DNA of 47,755 nt from an uncultured Prevotellaceae bacterium (GCA_947307015.1 CAMZHV010000017.1:1-47755); one strand, 5' to 3'. Positions 30,329-40,836 are shown, counted from the first letter of the stretch. Notes: generated by a model from the letters alone, not told the origin. A program made the numbers and translations.

Positions 30329-31846
30329 TTATCTTTTCCTACCTTTTTGCACAATTTCAGATGTATTCTTATACATGAAAACGAGGAACCAGATGGCAAG
30401 GCAAACGGCGAGGACAAGGCCTGCGATGAGGCTGGGCAAATACGGCAAGCGGAAGCCTTCCGGTGCACAAAGTATGTAGGTAGTTACGACAAATGTCATG
30501 AACACGGCGGGCAGGAAGGCAATCCATGCGTTGCGCCCGTGGCGATGAAGCCACACAGCTGCCGTCCATAAGAAACAGGTGGCGAGGGTCTGATTAAACC
30601 ACGCGAAATAACGCCACAACACATCGAAGTCCACAAAGACAAGGGCGGCAGAGATTGCAAAGAGCGGCAGGGCGAGGACGAGGCGACGCCAGATCTTATG
30701 CTGTTCCATGTGCAGGAAATCAGCCACAATGAGACGGGCAGAACGGAAGGCGGTATCACCAGAGGTGATGGGAGCTGCCACGACACCGAGAACAGCGAGA
30801 ATAGCTCCGATGCGCCCCATCCATGTCTGACAAATCATGTTGACGATGAGGGCAGGATTGCTTTTGCCGCCGGAGGTCATGAGGGCTGCGAGGGAAGAGT
30901 AGGCGTCCTCAGAAGAACCATCGGGAACCGTAACAAGACCTTCGGAAGCAGCAACGGAGGCAAACTTGATGGCGGCAGCGGCCCAAATCATCGCTACGAT
31001 GCCCTCAGTAATCATGGCACCATAAAAGACAAGACGACCACGGCGTTCATTCACGAGGCAACGCGACATGAGAGGCGACTGCGTAGCATGGAAGCCACTG
31101 ATGGCACCACAGGCGATGGTGATGCAAAGGAAGGGAAAGATGGGGAGGCCTTTAGGATGGTGACTCACAAAGGGCGCATCGGTAATCTCTGGCAACCAAC
31201 CTTCCTGAGTGAAAATGCCGAAGCCCACCCCGATAGCCATGATTAGCAGGGCGGCACCGAAGATGGGATAAAGGCGACCGATGAGGGTGTCGATGGGCAG
31301 GAGGGTGGCCAAAATGCAATAGAAGAAAACAGCGATGAGGAAGATGGTCTTCCAAGAAGACACATCAAGCCCCCAGACACCACCGGTCATCGTTGCCAGC
31401 AGACCAGCGGAGGTCGTGACGAAGACGGTGCCAACGAGCACAAGAAGGATGATGGAAAGGACGCGCATAGCCTGTCGTGCCACCGTGCCCAACTCATCGC
31501 CGACCATCTCAGGCAGCGAGGCACCGTCCTTACGCAAGGATATCATGCCACAGAGATAGTCGTGGACAGCACCCATAAAGATGCAACCGATGACAATCCA
31601 CAGGTAGGCAGATGGACCAAAGAGAATGCCCATGATGGCACCAAAGATAGGTCCTGTACCGGCAATATTAAGGAACTGAATGAGATAGACACGCCACGTA
31701 GGCATGGGGATATAATCCACGCCATCTTTGAGGCGGTAGGAAGGTGTCTGGCGCTCGGGCTGAATACCGAAAGTATGCTGGACGAAAGCTCCATAAAGGA
31801 GGTAGCCAAGGATGAGGGCTACGAGGGCAATAGAAAAAGTTAACAT
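30329..31846 (-). CDS. CstA-family carrier (carbon starvation protein)
   Basis: A 505-residue membrane protein with about 14 hydrophobic segments. Family signatures include an early PMPTWRVYLIQFLNIAGTGPI, GAVHDYLCGMISLRKDGASL, GFHATQSPLMSRC, and SGDTAFRSARLIVADF. CstA proteins take up pyruvate or peptides under carbon limitation; the exact substrate here is not known. It is the shorter Bacteroidetes form (E. coli CstA has about 700 residues) with no CstA C-terminal domain. It follows aroC by 34 bp and precedes the hisS promoter. Confidence 0.9.
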   Translation of the reverse strand: MLTFSIALVALILGYLLYGAFVQHTFGIQPERQTPSYRLKDGVDYIPMPTWRVYLIQFLNIAGTGPIFGAIMGILFGPSAYLWIVIGCIFMGAVHDYLCGMISLRKDGASLPEMVGDELGTVARQAMRVLSIILLVLVGTVFVTTSAGLLATMTGGVWGLDVSSWKTIFLIAVFFYCILATLLPIDTLIGRLYPIFGAALLIMAIGVGFGIFTQEGWLPEITDAPFVSHHPKGLPIFPFLCITIACGAISGFHATQSPLMSRCLVNERRGRLVFYGAMITEGIVAMIWAAAAIKFASVAASEGLVTVPDGSSEDAYSSLAALMTSGGKSNPALIVNMICQTWMGRIGAILAVLGVVAAPITSGDTAFRSARLIVADFLHMEQHKIWRRLVLALPLFAISAALVFVDFDVLWRYFAWFNQTLATCFLWTAAVWLHRHGRNAWIAFLPAVFMTFVVTTYILCAPEGFRLPYLPSLIAGLVLAVCLAIWFLVFMYKNTSEIVQKGRKR

Positions 31847-31880
31847 AGTTTATTTCTCGACAGGGTAACTGCCGAGCGTA

Positions 31881-32969
31881 CTAAAGATGAATTGTTTTAT
31901 TAAGAAGATATGAATCAAGAATGGTGATGGCGGCCATAGCCTCTACGATGGGCACGGCACGCGGCAGCACGCAAGGGTCGTGGCGACCACGGGGGTGAAT
32001 AGTGACGGCATTACCATGAATGTCAATCGTCTCTTGCGGACGCAGAAGAGTGGCGACAGGTTTAAAGGCTACACGGAAGGAGATCGGCTGGCCGTTGCTA
32101 ATGCCGCCTTGGATGCCACCAGAATGATTTGTTTTTGTTAATCCCTCGCATGAAGAATTGACAAAAAGATCATTCTGTTCGCTTCCACGTTGACTAACAC
32201 CCGCAAAGCCCTCGCCATATTCGAAACCTTTGACGGCGTTAATGGAGAGCATAGCAGCGCCGAGTTGGGCGTGAAGCTTACCGAAAACGGGTTCGCCGAG
32301 ACCTGCGGGACAACCTAAAATGACACCGGCAATGATGCCACCGATGGTGTCACCTTCGCCCTTGACTTCGAGAATGAGGTTCTCCATCCGTTGGGCGATG
32401 ACGGGATCAGGACAGCGCACGGCGTTAGACTCTATGAGGCTGAGATCGAGTTGTGTCCAATCGCGCTCGCAAGCGATATCGCCGACCTGCTGCGTCCACG
32501 CCTTGACATCAATGCCAAGCTGGCGCAGACAAAGCTTTGCAACGGCTCCAGCTACGACGCGGCTGACGGTCTCACGGGCTGAAGAGCGTCCACCGCCACG
32601 ATAGTCGCGCAGACCATATTTTGTATAATAAGTGTAATCGGCGTGTGAGGGGCGGAAGACATCACACAGGTCATCGTAGTCGCTGCTGTGCTGGTTCTCG
32701 TTGCGAACAATAAAGCCAATGGGAGTGCCGGTGGTCATGAGGGAGCCCTCGGGAACTGTAAGGACTCCTGACAGCAGTTCCACGCGGTCGCCTTCCTTGC
32801 GAGCGGTAGTGAGGGCACTCTGACCAGGACGACGACGATCGAGTTCGGACTGGATGAAGTCAAGATCGAGGGAGATGCCAGCCGGACAGCCATCAATGAC
32901 ACCGCCGATGGCTGCCCCGTGGCTCTCGCCAAAAGTAGTCAGACGAAAGAGATTGCCGAAGGTATTCAC
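31881..32969 (-). CDS. aroC: Chorismate synthase (AroC)
   Basis: AroC makes chorismate from EPSP with reduced FMN. All three family motifs are seen: [20 protein letters not shown] at the start, [20 protein letters not shown] (about 129-148) and [19 protein letters not shown] text with [11 protein letters not shown] downstream. The length of 362 is normal. It is a single aro gene in this window, 45 bp downstream of the slyD-like gene, and may be read with it. Confidence 0.97.
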   Translation of the reverse strand: MNTFGNLFRLTTFGESHGAAIGGVIDGCPAGISLDLDFIQSELDRRRPGQSALTTARKEGDRVELLSGVLTVPEGSLMTTGTPIGFIVRNENQHSSDYDDLCDVFRPSHADYTYYTKYGLRDYRGGGRSSARETVSRVVAGAVAKLCLRQLGIDVKAWTQQVGDIACERDWTQLDLSLIESNAVRCPDPVIAQRMENLILEVKGEGDTIGGIIAGVILGCPAGLGEPVFGKLHAQLGAAMLSINAVKGFEYGEGFAGVSQRGSEQNDLFVNSSCEGLTKTNHSGGIQGGISNGQPISFRVAFKPVATLLRPQETIDIHGNAVTIHPRGRHDPCVLPRAVPIVEAMAAITILDSYLLNKTIHL

Positions 32970-33014
32970 GTGCTTGGAGTTAAACGATTAAGTGTTTACG
33001 GATTCTGGTGGCGT

Positions 33015-33596
33015 TTATTGGCAATTGCCGCAACCGCCTTCACCACAGCCACCTTCAACACAGCCGTTACCACCGCAGCCACCACAACCACCGCCACAGC
33101 CATCACACTCTCCACTAAGGATTTTAGCGGTCTGTTCAATCTCTTGCAGTGAAGCCTCGCGGTTCTCATAGACGGTACCTGTAAACTGTATGGCCTTTCC
33201 AGCCAAAGGATTGTTGAGGTCGACTGTGACTTCGGTGTCCGTCACTTTGACAATGGTTCCATAGAAATGATCACCTTCGTTATTCATGAGGGGAACTTCC
33301 GCTCCTGGAAAGATTTCTTCTTCCATGAACTTCCCCCGAATCTCAAAAACCTTACGGGGCACAGCACGTACGAGCTCCTCCTCACGCTCGCCAAAAGCCT
33401 CAGCGGCCTGCAACGTGAAATCGAACGATTCGCCGCCGCGCAACTGTATGAGACGTTCCTCGAAAGCATCAATCATCAAACCCATTCCTGTGACAAAACC
33501 TACAGGTTTGGTGACTTCTGTCTCATAGATGAGCTTATGGCTGGCTGCCGTATTGGTGAACATACGATAGGCCAACTTGATATATCTCTGTTCCAT
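33015..33596 (-). CDS. slyD: SlyD-like FKBP-type peptidyl-prolyl isomerase with a Gly/Cys tail
   Basis: The 193-residue protein combines an FKBP domain split by an insert-in-flap chaperone domain (ETEVTKPVGFVTGMGLMIDA, EAFGEREEELVRAVPRKVF, VDLNNPLAGKAIQFTGTV) with a C-terminal tail. It catalyses proline isomerisation and acts as a chaperone in the cytoplasm. The last 32 residues are glycine rich with eight cysteines, no histidine (CDGCGGGCGGCGG and CVEGGCGEGGCGNC). In E. coli SlyD the His/Cys-rich tail binds nickel; here the all-Cys tail would favour soft metals. A TATCTTTG -7 box lies 39 bp upstream. Confidence 0.9.
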   Translation of the reverse strand: MEQRYIKLAYRMFTNTAASHKLIYETEVTKPVGFVTGMGLMIDAFEERLIQLRGGESFDFTLQAAEAFGEREEELVRAVPRKVFEIRGKFMEEEIFPGAEVPLMNNEGDHFYGTIVKVTDTEVTVDLNNPLAGKAIQFTGTVYENREASLQEIEQTAKILSGECDGCGGGCGGCGGNGCVEGGCGEGGCGNCQ

Positions 33597-33634
33597 AATA
33601 ATGAAAAATATAGTATTTTGAGTCTTTTTGCGTG

Positions 33635-33642
33635 CAAAGATA
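33635..33642 (-). promoter_or_regulatory. -7 box TATCTTTG for slyD
   Basis: Minus-strand TATCTTTG, 39 bp upstream of the start. It is back to back with the ilvD promoter at 33683-33714, giving a divergent pair. Confidence 0.6.
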
Positions 33643-33682
33643 CGCTTTTTTCTTCATTTCTCAGCACTTAACAGAGGATAAA

Positions 33683-33714
33683 TTTGTTTTTGACGGCAGT
33701 TTGGAGTAATTTTG
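33683..33714 (+). promoter_or_regulatory. ilvD promoter: TTTG, 20 bp, TAATTTTG
   Basis: -33 TTTG (33683-33686) and -7 TAATTTTG (33707-33714), 20 bp apart. They overlap an in-frame TTG at 33684, so that codon cannot be the start; the ATG at 33759 is used. Confidence 0.8.
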
Positions 33715-33758
33715 CAGCGTTTTCAAGACGAAACATAAACCTTTTGACATCAAGAATC

Positions 33759-35576
33759 ATGATACATCAACTACGCAGCGCCGTCTGCACTGAAGGTCGT
33801 CGTATGGCTGGAGCCCGCGCGCTGTGGGTGGCCAATGGCATGAAACGCGAACAATTCGGCAAGCCCATCATTGCTGTCGTCAACAGCTTCACCCAATTCG
33901 TACCAGGACACACCCACCTACATGAGGCGGGACAGATCGTGAAGCGCGAAATCGAGCGTCTGGGTTGTTACGCCGCAGAGTTCAACACCATCGCCATTGA
34001 CGACGGCATCGCCATGGGACACGACGGTATGCTCTACTCCTTACCTTCTCGCGACATCATCGCCGACTCGGTGGAATATATGGTTAATGCCCACAAGGCT
34101 GATGCCATGATCTGCATTTCCAACTGCGACAAGATTACACCGGGCATGCTCATGGCTGCTATGCGACTGAACATTCCCTCCATCTTCGTCAGCGGTGGCC
34201 CCATGGAGGCAGGTAAATACAAAGGAGAGAACCTCGACCTCATCGCCGCTATGGTAAAAGGAGCCGACCCGACGGTTTCAGACGAGGAGCTGGCCGAAGT
34301 AGAGAACCGCGCCTGCCCAGGTTGCGGCTGTTGTTCGGGAATGTTCACGGCCAACTCAATGAACAACCTGACTGAGGCCATCGGACTCTCGCTGCCCGGC
34401 AACGGTACGATATTGGCAACGCACAAGAACCGTGTGCGCTTAATGCAGCAAGCAGCCCAGCAGATCGTCAAGAACGCCATTGCCTACTATGAGCAGGGTG
34501 ACGAGAGCGTGCTCCCTCGCAGTATCGCTACGCGTCAGGCTTTTCTCAACGCCATGACCCTTGATATTGCCATGGGCGCCAGTACAAACACCGTGTTGCA
34601 CCTATTGGCCGTAGCTCAAGAAGCCGAGGTCGACTTCACGATGAAAGACATTGATGCCCTCTCCCGCAAGACGCCCTTTCTTTGCAAGCTGGCACCTAAC
34701 AGCCAAAAATACAGCGTGCAGGAGTGCGGACGTGCAGGTGGCATGATGGCTCTGCTTGGCGAACTGGCCAAGGGCGGGCTGATTGACACCAGCGTGAAGC
34801 GCGTGAATGGAGCTACGCTCGCAGAAGACATTCAGAAATATTCGATAGAAGCTAAAGATACTATGGATTCTATGACCGATTTCTCTCCCGCTCAAATCTA
34901 CCTATCCGCTCCCGCTGGTAAGTTCTGCAATGAGCTCGGCAGGCAGGAAACCTACTACGACAGCTTCGACACCGACCGCGCCAACGGCTGCATCCGTGAT
35001 ATTGAGCACGCCTACACGAAAGATGGCGGTATGGCCGTTCTCTTCGGTAATATCGCTCAAGACGGCTGCGTAGTGAAGACTGCAGGCGTGGACGAGAGCA
35101 TCTGGAAGTTCTCGGGGCCTGCTGTGGTCTTCGACAGCCAGGAAGAAGCCTGCGAAGGAATCCTCGGCGGTCGCGTAAAAAAAGGTGACGTAGTTGTCAT
35201 CACACACGAAGGGCCCAAGGGAGGTCCAGGCATGCAGGAGATGCTCTATCCTACCTCTTATATCAAGAGTATGCACATGGGCAAGGAGTGCGCGCTCATC
35301 ACCGACGGTCGCTTCTCCGGCGGCACCAGCGGTCTCAGCATCGGCCACATATCGCCTGAAGCAGCCAGCGGGGGTAATATCGGCAAAATTCTGGATGGTG
35401 ATATCATTGACATCGACATCCCCAACCGCAGCATCAACGTACGTCTAACCGAAGAGGAGCTGGCAGCACGTCCACAACGTCCGTTGCAACGCAAGCGTGT
35501 GGTCTCAAAGAGCCTGCGCGCCTACGCCCAGAGCGTATCTTCTGCAGACAAGGGTGGTGTGCGCATCATCGAATAA
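33759..35576 (+). CDS. ilvD: Dihydroxy-acid dehydratase (IlvD)
   Basis: IlvD dehydrates dihydroxy-acids to the 2-keto acids of valine, isoleucine and leucine synthesis. It is an Fe-S enzyme; [17 protein letters not shown] and [18 protein letters not shown] hold the conserved cysteines, and the C-terminal [20 protein letters not shown] is the family motif. The chosen start gives 605 residues ([20 protein letters not shown]), close to the usual 610-616. No other ilv genes are in the window, whereas ilvBN and leu genes often follow in related genomes. A separate lipoprotein gene follows 30 bp downstream. Confidence 0.97.
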   Translation: MIHQLRSAVCTEGRRMAGARALWVANGMKREQFGKPIIAVVNSFTQFVPGHTHLHEAGQIVKREIERLGCYAAEFNTIAIDDGIAMGHDGMLYSLPSRDIIADSVEYMVNAHKADAMICISNCDKITPGMLMAAMRLNIPSIFVSGGPMEAGKYKGENLDLIAAMVKGADPTVSDEELAEVENRACPGCGCCSGMFTANSMNNLTEAIGLSLPGNGTILATHKNRVRLMQQAAQQIVKNAIAYYEQGDESVLPRSIATRQAFLNAMTLDIAMGASTNTVLHLLAVAQEAEVDFTMKDIDALSRKTPFLCKLAPNSQKYSVQECGRAGGMMALLGELAKGGLIDTSVKRVNGATLAEDIQKYSIEAKDTMDSMTDFSPAQIYLSAPAGKFCNELGRQETYYDSFDTDRANGCIRDIEHAYTKDGGMAVLFGNIAQDGCVVKTAGVDESIWKFSGPAVVFDSQEEACEGILGGRVKKGDVVVITHEGPKGGPGMQEMLYPTSYIKSMHMGKECALITDGRFSGGTSGLSIGHISPEAASGGNIGKILDGDIIDIDIPNRSINVRLTEEELAARPQRPLQRKRVVSKSLRAYAQSVSSADKGGVRIIE

Positions 35577-35606
35577 CGAATATTTTAAACACTACGGAAT
35601 CAGCTT

Positions 35607-36161
35607 ATGAGAAAGACTTTTTCATACCTCATTCTCGCCCTGGTAACACTCGCTGCGTGTACAAGCAAACCTTCAACAGCGGAACAGACGATCTCCCACA
35701 GCGAATATGAGACAGACGAGGAGAAAGGTGACGGCATTCAGCGGATGCATGAGTACAACTACAGCGACACCATCTTCGTCGACGGCAAGAAATACGTATA
35801 TATCATCCACCGCGAGCCTTCGGACAGCCTGCCTGTTGTTACCGATGACGAGGGCACGCGCTATGCCGATAACATCTATACGCTCTCTATCAGTCGCACT
35901 GACGGCGAGTACACATCGTACACCTTTTCAAAGTACAACTTCATCTCATATCTCTCACCCCAGTTCCAACGCAAGGGCATCCTCGACGGTATGATGTGCG
36001 ACACGACGCTCTCCGGTCTCCGCTTTGCCATCAGTGTCAGTCTGCCGCAGAGCGATATGTTCGAGCCTCTCCTGCTCACCATAGACCCCAAGGGCGGCAT
36101 GAGCATCATCCGCGACGAACGTAGCGACGCTGAACTGGAGGATCATGACGACGGCGTGTAA
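35607..36161 (+). CDS. Lipoprotein, DUF4738-like
   Basis: The 184-residue protein has a lipoprotein signal (MRKTFSYLILALVTLAAC, lipobox LAAC with Cys18), followed by a linker of Ser, Thr and Glu residues. The mature part is a predicted beta-rich domain with YNYSDTIFVDGKKYVYIIHR, DNIYTLSISRTDGEYTSYTF, and an acidic C terminus. It resembles Bacteroidetes DUF4738 lipoproteins; this is from memory and unverified. No enzyme motif is seen. It lies between ilvD and rfbB on the same strand. Confidence 0.75.
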   Translation: MRKTFSYLILALVTLAACTSKPSTAEQTISHSEYETDEEKGDGIQRMHEYNYSDTIFVDGKKYVYIIHREPSDSLPVVTDDEGTRYADNIYTLSISRTDGEYTSYTFSKYNFISYLSPQFQRKGILDGMMCDTTLSGLRFAISVSLPQSDMFEPLLLTIDPKGGMSIIRDERSDAELEDHDDGV

Positions 36162-36212
36162 TTATAATGTAACGAGTAATCACCTCATTTTAACCGTTAA
36201 CTAACATACAAC

Positions 36213-37346
36213 ATGAATAGTATTATCATCACTGGCGGCGCCGGATTCATCGGCTCACATGTCGTCCGCCTCTTCGTCAATAAGTACCCAGAGTACAAAA
36301 TAATCAACCTTGATAAGCTTACCTACGCTGGCAACCTCGCCAACCTCAAGGACATTGAGGATCGCCCCAATTATAAGTTCGTCCGTATGGATATTTGCGA
36401 TTTTGAGGGCGTGCTGAAGCTCATGCAGGACGAGCACGTCGACGGCATCATTCATCTCGCCGCCGAAAGCCACGTGGATCGTAGCATCAAGGATCCCTTC
36501 ACCTTTGCCCAGACGAATGTCATGGGAACATTGTCCCTGCTGCAAGCTGCCAAGCTCTATTGGGAAAGCCTGCCCGAGGGCTACGAAGGCAAGCGCTTCT
36601 ACCACATCTCTACTGATGAAGTCTACGGCGCACTCGCAATGACGCACCCTGAAGGTATCGAACCGCCCTTCACGACCAAGGCGTCCTCCGGCAAGCATCA
36701 CCTGGCTTATGGCGAGAAGTTCTTCACCGAAGACTTGAAATACCAGCCTCATTCACCCTACTCTGCCGCCAAAGCGAGTAGCGACCATTTTGTCCGCGCT
36801 TTCCACGACACCTATGGCCTACCCACGGTCGTCACCAATTGCTCCAACAACTACGGTCCCTATCAGTTCCCCGAGAAGCTCATTCCGCTTTTTATCAATA
36901 ACATTCGTCATCGCAAGCCCTTGCCCGTTTATGGCAAGGGTGAAAACGTGCGCGACTGGCTGTATGTCGAAGACCACGCCCGCGCCATCGACCTCATCTT
37001 CCATGAAGGCAAGATTGCAGAAACATACAATATCGGAGGCTTCAACGAGTGGAAAAACATTGATATTATCCACGTGCTTATCAATACTGTCGACCGCATC
37101 CTCGGACGCCCAGAAGGTGCTGATCTCGACCTCATCACATACGTCACCGACCGTGCCGGACACGATCTCCGTTATGCCATCGACAGTTCCAAGTTACAGC
37201 GTGAACTCGGTTGGGAGCCATCCCTCCAGTTTGAGGAAGGCATTGAGAAGACCGTCCGTTGGTACCTCGACAATCAGGCATGGATGGACAACGTCACCAG
37301 TGGCGACTACCAACGCTACTACGAAGATATGTACGCCAAGCGATAA
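36213..37346 (+). CDS. rfbB: dTDP-glucose 4,6-dehydratase (RfbB)
   Basis: RfbB makes dTDP-4-keto-6-deoxyglucose, the branch point for dTDP-rhamnose and other deoxysugars of surface glycans. The NAD-binding GGAGFIGSHVVRLF, the catalytic STDEVYG, YSAAKASSDHFVRA (Tyr-x3-Lys), and YGPYQFPEKLIPLFI are present. Length 377 is slightly above the usual 350-360 because of an insertion near GALAMTHPEGIEPPFTTKAS, which is common in Bacteroidetes. The rfbA, C and D partners are not in the window. It converges with the ribosomal block and is followed by a terminator. Confidence 0.96.
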   Translation: MNSIIITGGAGFIGSHVVRLFVNKYPEYKIINLDKLTYAGNLANLKDIEDRPNYKFVRMDICDFEGVLKLMQDEHVDGIIHLAAESHVDRSIKDPFTFAQTNVMGTLSLLQAAKLYWESLPEGYEGKRFYHISTDEVYGALAMTHPEGIEPPFTTKASSGKHHLAYGEKFFTEDLKYQPHSPYSAAKASSDHFVRAFHDTYGLPTVVTNCSNNYGPYQFPEKLIPLFINNIRHRKPLPVYGKGENVRDWLYVEDHARAIDLIFHEGKIAETYNIGGFNEWKNIDIIHVLINTVDRILGRPEGADLDLITYVTDRAGHDLRYAIDSSKLQRELGWEPSLQFEEGIEKTVRWYLDNQAWMDNVTSGDYQRYYEDMYAKR

Positions 37347-37395
37347 GCTATCCAGGCCAAGGCCTTCTATACGGTCTGTGTCACATCAGCAAAAC

Positions 37396-37427
37396 GAAAA
37401 GGACAACCCTCTCGGGCTGTCCTTTTC
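37396..37427. terminator. Bidirectional intrinsic terminator between rfbB and rplQ
   Basis: GAAAAGGACA on one side pairs with TGTCCTTTTC on the other, with an inner CC/GG extension across one mismatch and a TCTC loop. Flanking A and T runs give terminator shape in both directions, serving the convergent rfbB and the alpha operon. Confidence 0.85.
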
Positions 37428-37447
37428 TGTAGTATTGCAATGTAGAA

Positions 37448-37939
37448 TTATTCGGCGGGTGCCTCGGCTGAAGCCTCAGCGGATGCCTCTGCAACAGGAG
37501 CCTCAACGGCAGGTGCTGCGGTGGAGGACTTGCGGCTACGGCGAGTGCGGGTAGCCTTCTTCTGGGTCTTGGCCATCTTCTCGTCGAAGTCAACAAGCTC
37601 GATGAAGCAGATGGGAGCCATATCGCCCTTGCGGAAACCAGTCTTGATGATGCGGGTGTAACCGCCGGGACGGTCAGCGATCTTGGGGCTGACGACCTGG
37701 AAAAGCTCCGTGACAGCATACTTGTCCTGCAAGTGGCTAAACACGACGCGACGGGCGTTAGTAGTATCTTGTTTGGCCTTGGTCAGAAGGGGCTCGACAA
37801 ACTTCTTGAGCGCCTTAGCCTTAGCGAGAGTCGTAGTGATTCTTTTGTGCATGATCAGCGAGACAGCCATATTGGAGAGCATGGCGTCGCGGTGAGCTGC
37901 AGTACGGCTCAGGTGATTGAATTTCTTTCCGTGTCTCAT
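37448..37939 (-). CDS. rplQ: Ribosomal protein L17
   Basis: L17 (163 residues) lies near the peptide exit tunnel of the 50S. The start [20 protein letters not shown] and [18 protein letters not shown] identify it. After about residue 125 there is a basic stretch ([11 protein letters not shown]) and a tail of Ala, Glu, Pro and Ser, a Bacteroidetes feature not present in E. coli L17. It is the last gene of the alpha operon, 6 bp after rpoA. Confidence 0.98.
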   Translation of the reverse strand: MRHGKKFNHLSRTAAHRDAMLSNMAVSLIMHKRITTTLAKAKALKKFVEPLLTKAKQDTTNARRVVFSHLQDKYAVTELFQVVSPKIADRPGGYTRIIKTGFRKGDMAPICFIELVDFDEKMAKTQKKATRTRRSRKSSTAAPAVEAPVAEASAEASAEAPAE

Positions 37940-37945
37940 TGGGAA

Positions 37946-38938
37946 TTAATCTTTGTCTAATTTATACTTTGAAATGTCGGTTCCAAACGACAGATTCAGA
38001 CTCTCGAGCAAATCATCAAGCTCGGTGAGCGATTTCTTACCGAAGTTGCGGAACTTGAGGAGGTCGGTCTTATTGTACTGCACAAGATCGCCGAGCGTCT
38101 CGACATCAGCGGCCTTCAAACAATTGAGCGCGCGCACGGAGAGATCCATGTCAACGAGCTTAGTCTTCAGCAGCTGACGCATGTGCAACACTTCCTCATC
38201 AAACTCTTCATTGCTGTCGAGATCAGCATTCTCGAGCGTAATCTTCTCGTCGGAGAAGAGCATGAAGTGGTAGATGAGAATCTTGGCAGCCTCCTTCAAG
38301 GCTTCCTTCGGGTGGATGGAACCGTCGGTGGTAATTTCAAGCACGAGTTTCTCGTAGTCAGTCTTCTGCTCAACGCGGAAGTTTTCTACGGCATATTTGA
38401 CATTGCGGATAGGAGTGTAGATAGAATCGATAGGAATCACATTGACATCAGTGCAGAAGTCGCGGTTTTCCTCTGAGGGAACATACCCGCGGCCTTTGTT
38501 GATGGAGATTTCCAGTTGCATCGTTGCCTTGGCATCTAAATGGCAAATCACTAATTCAGGGTTTAACACTTCGAACCCGGTCAGATACTTGTTGAAGTCG
38601 CCAGCGCGGAACTCCGTGGCGTTCTCGACGGTGACGGTCACTTTCTCGTTCTCGAATTCCTCGACCACCTGTTTGAATCGCACTTGCTTGAGGTTGAGGA
38701 TGATATTGGTCACGTCCTCCTTCACACCGGGAACCGATGCGAATTCGTGTTCTACGCCCTCAATGCGCACGGTATTGATGGCATAACCCTCCAGGGAAGA
38801 AAGCAGAATACGGCGAAGCGCATTACCTACGGTAATACCGAAGCCGGGCTCCAACGGACGAAATTCGAACTTGCCGTATTTGTCGTCGGCCTCCACCATT
38901 AACACCTTGTCAGGTCTTTGAAATGCTAATATCGCCAT
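37946..38938 (-). CDS. rpoA: RNA polymerase alpha subunit
   Basis: RpoA assembles core RNA polymerase and binds activators and UP elements. The N-terminal domain has [20 protein letters not shown]; the C-terminal domain has [20 protein letters not shown] and [20 protein letters not shown] take the ATG at 38938 ([11 protein letters not shown]), the family start, over an ATG two codons upstream. It is 330 residues, of normal length. It follows rpsD by 9 bp. Confidence 0.98.
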   Translation of the reverse strand: MAILAFQRPDKVLMVEADDKYGKFEFRPLEPGFGITVGNALRRILLSSLEGYAINTVRIEGVEHEFASVPGVKEDVTNIILNLKQVRFKQVVEEFENEKVTVTVENATEFRAGDFNKYLTGFEVLNPELVICHLDAKATMQLEISINKGRGYVPSEENRDFCTDVNVIPIDSIYTPIRNVKYAVENFRVEQKTDYEKLVLEITTDGSIHPKEALKEAAKILIYHFMLFSDEKITLENADLDSNEEFDEEVLHMRQLLKTKLVDMDLSVRALNCLKAADVETLGDLVQYNKTDLLKFRNFGKKSLTELDDLLESLNLSFGTDISKYKLDKD

Positions 38939-38947
38939 AATCACTTT

Positions 38948-39553
38948 TTATTTAGAGTACAATTCAACGATTAGTTGCTCCTTGATATTCTCAGGAATGT
39001 CAGCGCGCTCAGGCTTGTGGAGGAGCTTGCCGGCCTTCTGAGTTTCGTCCCACTCAAGCCAAGGATACTTGCTGTGATTGAAGCCAGCGAGGGATGCCGC
39101 GATGACTTCGAGGGACTTGGACTTCTCGCGAACGCCGACAATCTGACCCGGCTTAACGCTGAAGGAGGGTACGTGAACGAGTTTGCCATCAACAACGATG
39201 TGACGGTGGGTGACAAGCTGACGTGCGGCGGCACGTGTGGGAGCTATGCCGAGGCGGAAGACGATGTTGTCAAGGCGGCATTCGAGATTCTGGAGGAGAA
39301 TCTCACCAGTGATGCCATTGGTGCGTGCTGCCTTCTCAAACATGTTACGGAACTGCTTCTCGAGCACTCCGTAGGTGTACTTTGCCTTCTGCTTCTCAGC
39401 AAGCATGACACCATACTCAGAGGTCTTGCGACGACGGTTGTTTCCATGCTGTCCAGGAGGGAAATTGCGCTTGGACAGAACCTTGTCGGGACCGAAAATG
39501 GCCTCGCCGAAGCGACGAGCAATCTTTGATTTTGGACCTGTATATCTTGCCAT
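38948..39553 (-). CDS. rpsD: Ribosomal protein S4
   Basis: S4 (201 residues) nucleates 30S assembly. It starts [20 protein letters not shown], has the S4 RNA-binding domain [20 protein letters not shown] with [12 protein letters not shown], and no zinc knuckle (the Cys-containing N-terminal form is absent). The preceding gap (39554-39611) holds a short TA-rich repeat with TTCGAAATTTCGATATTACG. Confidence 0.98.
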   Translation of the reverse strand: MARYTGPKSKIARRFGEAIFGPDKVLSKRNFPPGQHGNNRRRKTSEYGVMLAEKQKAKYTYGVLEKQFRNMFEKAARTNGITGEILLQNLECRLDNIVFRLGIAPTRAAARQLVTHRHIVVDGKLVHVPSFSVKPGQIVGVREKSKSLEVIAASLAGFNHSKYPWLEWDETQKAGKLLHKPERADIPENIKEQLIVELYSK

Positions 39554-39611
39554 AATCTATTTGATATTTTCGAAATTTCGATATTACGTTATTACGATAT
39601 AACGCCCATAA

Positions 39612-40001
39612 TTATACGCGACGGCGCTTCGGAGGACGGCATCCGTTGAAAGGCAGTGGGGTTACGTCGATGATTTCGACGACCTCAATGCCAGCACCAT
39701 GAATGGTGCGAATGGCGGACTCACGACCGTTACCGGGTCCCTTGACATAGGCCTTCACCTTGCGCAAACCCAGGTCGTAGGCGATCTTTGCACAATCCTG
39801 TGCGGCCATCTGAGCGGCGTAAGGGGTGTTCTTCTTAGAACCGCGGAAACCCATCTTACCAGCGCTGGACCAAGAGATAATCTGACCCTCACTGTTGGCA
39901 AGCGAAACGATGACGTTATTGAAGGAACTGTGCACATGAAGCTGTCCAAGTGCATCGACCTTCACGTTTCTCTTCTTTGCTGCGACTGTTTTCTTTGCCA
40001 T
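39612..40001 (-). CDS. rpsK: Ribosomal protein S11
   Basis: S11 (129 residues) binds 16S rRNA in the platform. [40 protein letters not shown] and [11 protein letters not shown] are the family landmarks. Located 10 bp downstream of rpsM. Confidence 0.98.
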   Translation of the reverse strand: MAKKTVAAKKRNVKVDALGQLHVHSSFNNVIVSLANSEGQIISWSSAGKMGFRGSKKNTPYAAQMAAQDCAKIAYDLGLRKVKAYVKGPGNGRESAIRTIHGAGIEVVEIIDVTPLPFNGCRPPKRRRV

Positions 40002-40011
40002 ATCTTAATGA

Positions 40012-40392
40012 TTATTTGGTAGCCTTTTTCTTGTTAGCAACGGTCTTCTTCTTACCCTTACGAGTGCGGGCATTGTTCTTCGTGCTTTGTCCGCGCACGG
40101 GGAGTCCATTACGATGACGAACACCGCGATAGCAGCCGATATCCATCAGACGCTTGATGTTCATCGCGATTTCAGAGCGAAGATCGCCCTCTACCTTGTA
40201 ATCTGCTGCAATGACCTCACGGATCTTACCGGCCTGTTCGTCGGTCCAGTCCTTCACCTTGATGTCCTTGTCGACACCGGCTTTCTCGAGGATTTTTGCA
40301 GAACTACTGCGACCGATGCCGTAGACATAGGTCAAAGCGATTTCACCTCTCTTGTTTTGAGGCAAATCGACACCAACAATTCTAATTGCCAT
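40012..40392 (-). CDS. rpsM: Ribosomal protein S13
   Basis: S13 (126 residues) contacts the P-site tRNA and the intersubunit bridges. [20 protein letters not shown] and the H2TH-type region are intact, with [19 protein letters not shown] near the end and a basic tail ending NKKKATK. It lies 34 bp after rpmJ. Confidence 0.98.
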   Translation of the reverse strand: MAIRIVGVDLPQNKRGEIALTYVYGIGRSSSAKILEKAGVDKDIKVKDWTDEQAGKIREVIAADYKVEGDLRSEIAMNIKRLMDIGCYRGVRHRNGLPVRGQSTKNNARTRKGKKKTVANKKKATK

Positions 40393-40426
40393 ATACTAAA
40401 TTTATTCGTTTTGCAATACTTGTCGA

Positions 40427-40543
40427 TTAACCCTGACGTGTTTTGAACTTAGGGTTCTTCTTGTTAATCACATACAGGCGACCCTTGCGACGCACGATTT
40501 TGCAGTCTGGGGTACGCTTCTTTAAAGATGCTCTTGTTTTCAT
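40427..40543 (-). CDS. rpmJ: Ribosomal protein L36
   Basis: A 38-residue frame starting [20 protein letters not shown] and ending NPKFKTRQG. It is too short for common length filters but matches L36. Only one Cys of the zinc-binding set remains (DCKIVRRKG, with no later CxxxH pair), so this is the zinc-independent form. It is placed between infA and rpsM, as in other Bacteroidetes. Confidence 0.96.
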   Translation of the reverse strand: MKTRASLKKRTPDCKIVRRKGRLYVINKKNPKFKTRQG

Positions 40544-40554
40544 ATTGTTGCTTA

Positions 40555-40773
40555 TTATTTGAATCGGAAAACGATGCGACCCTTAGACAGGTCGTATGGG
40601 CTCATCTCTACCTTCACTTTATCTCCAGGCAGGATCTTGATGTAGTGCATACGCATCTTGCCAGAGATGTGCGCCGTAATTTGGTGCCCATTCTCGAGCT
40701 CCACGCGGAACATGGCGTTGGAGAGTGCCTCGACGATCTGTCCGTCTTGTTCGATAGCTGATTGCTTTGCCAT
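40555..40773 (-). CDS. infA: Translation initiation factor IF-1
   Basis: IF-1 (72 residues) is an OB-fold factor that occupies the 30S A site. It starts [20 protein letters not shown] and ends [12 protein letters not shown]. It is the standard length, 11 bp upstream of rpmJ. Confidence 0.98.
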   Translation of the reverse strand: MAKQSAIEQDGQIVEALSNAMFRVELENGHQITAHISGKMRMHYIKILPGDKVKVEMSPYDLSKGRIVFRFK

Positions 40774-40786
40774 ACTGTGCTTTACG

Positions 40787-40830
40787 AGTTTCTGAGTTTA
40801 CGAGTTTCTGAATAATTGAGTTTCTGAGTA
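40787..40830. repeat. GAGTTTCT/GAGTTTAC word repeat between map and infA
   Basis: Four near-identical words (GAGTTTCTGAGTTTACGAGT, then TTCTGAATAATTGAGTTTCT) in the 63-bp map-infA gap. It is the only clear word repeat of this sequence in the window, but it has the same layout as the TTTAACG, TTTGACAA and TTTAAAG families. Confidence 0.7.
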
Positions 40831-40836
40831 TGTGGG

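Noticed and set aside
33684..33758. Upstream TTG start for IlvD
   Set aside because: The codon lies within the -33 box of the ilvD promoter. The family start is the ATG at 33759.
38939..38944. Upstream start for RpoA (two extra codons)
   Set aside because: The conserved family start is MAILAFQ at 38938; the extra Met-Ile has no support.
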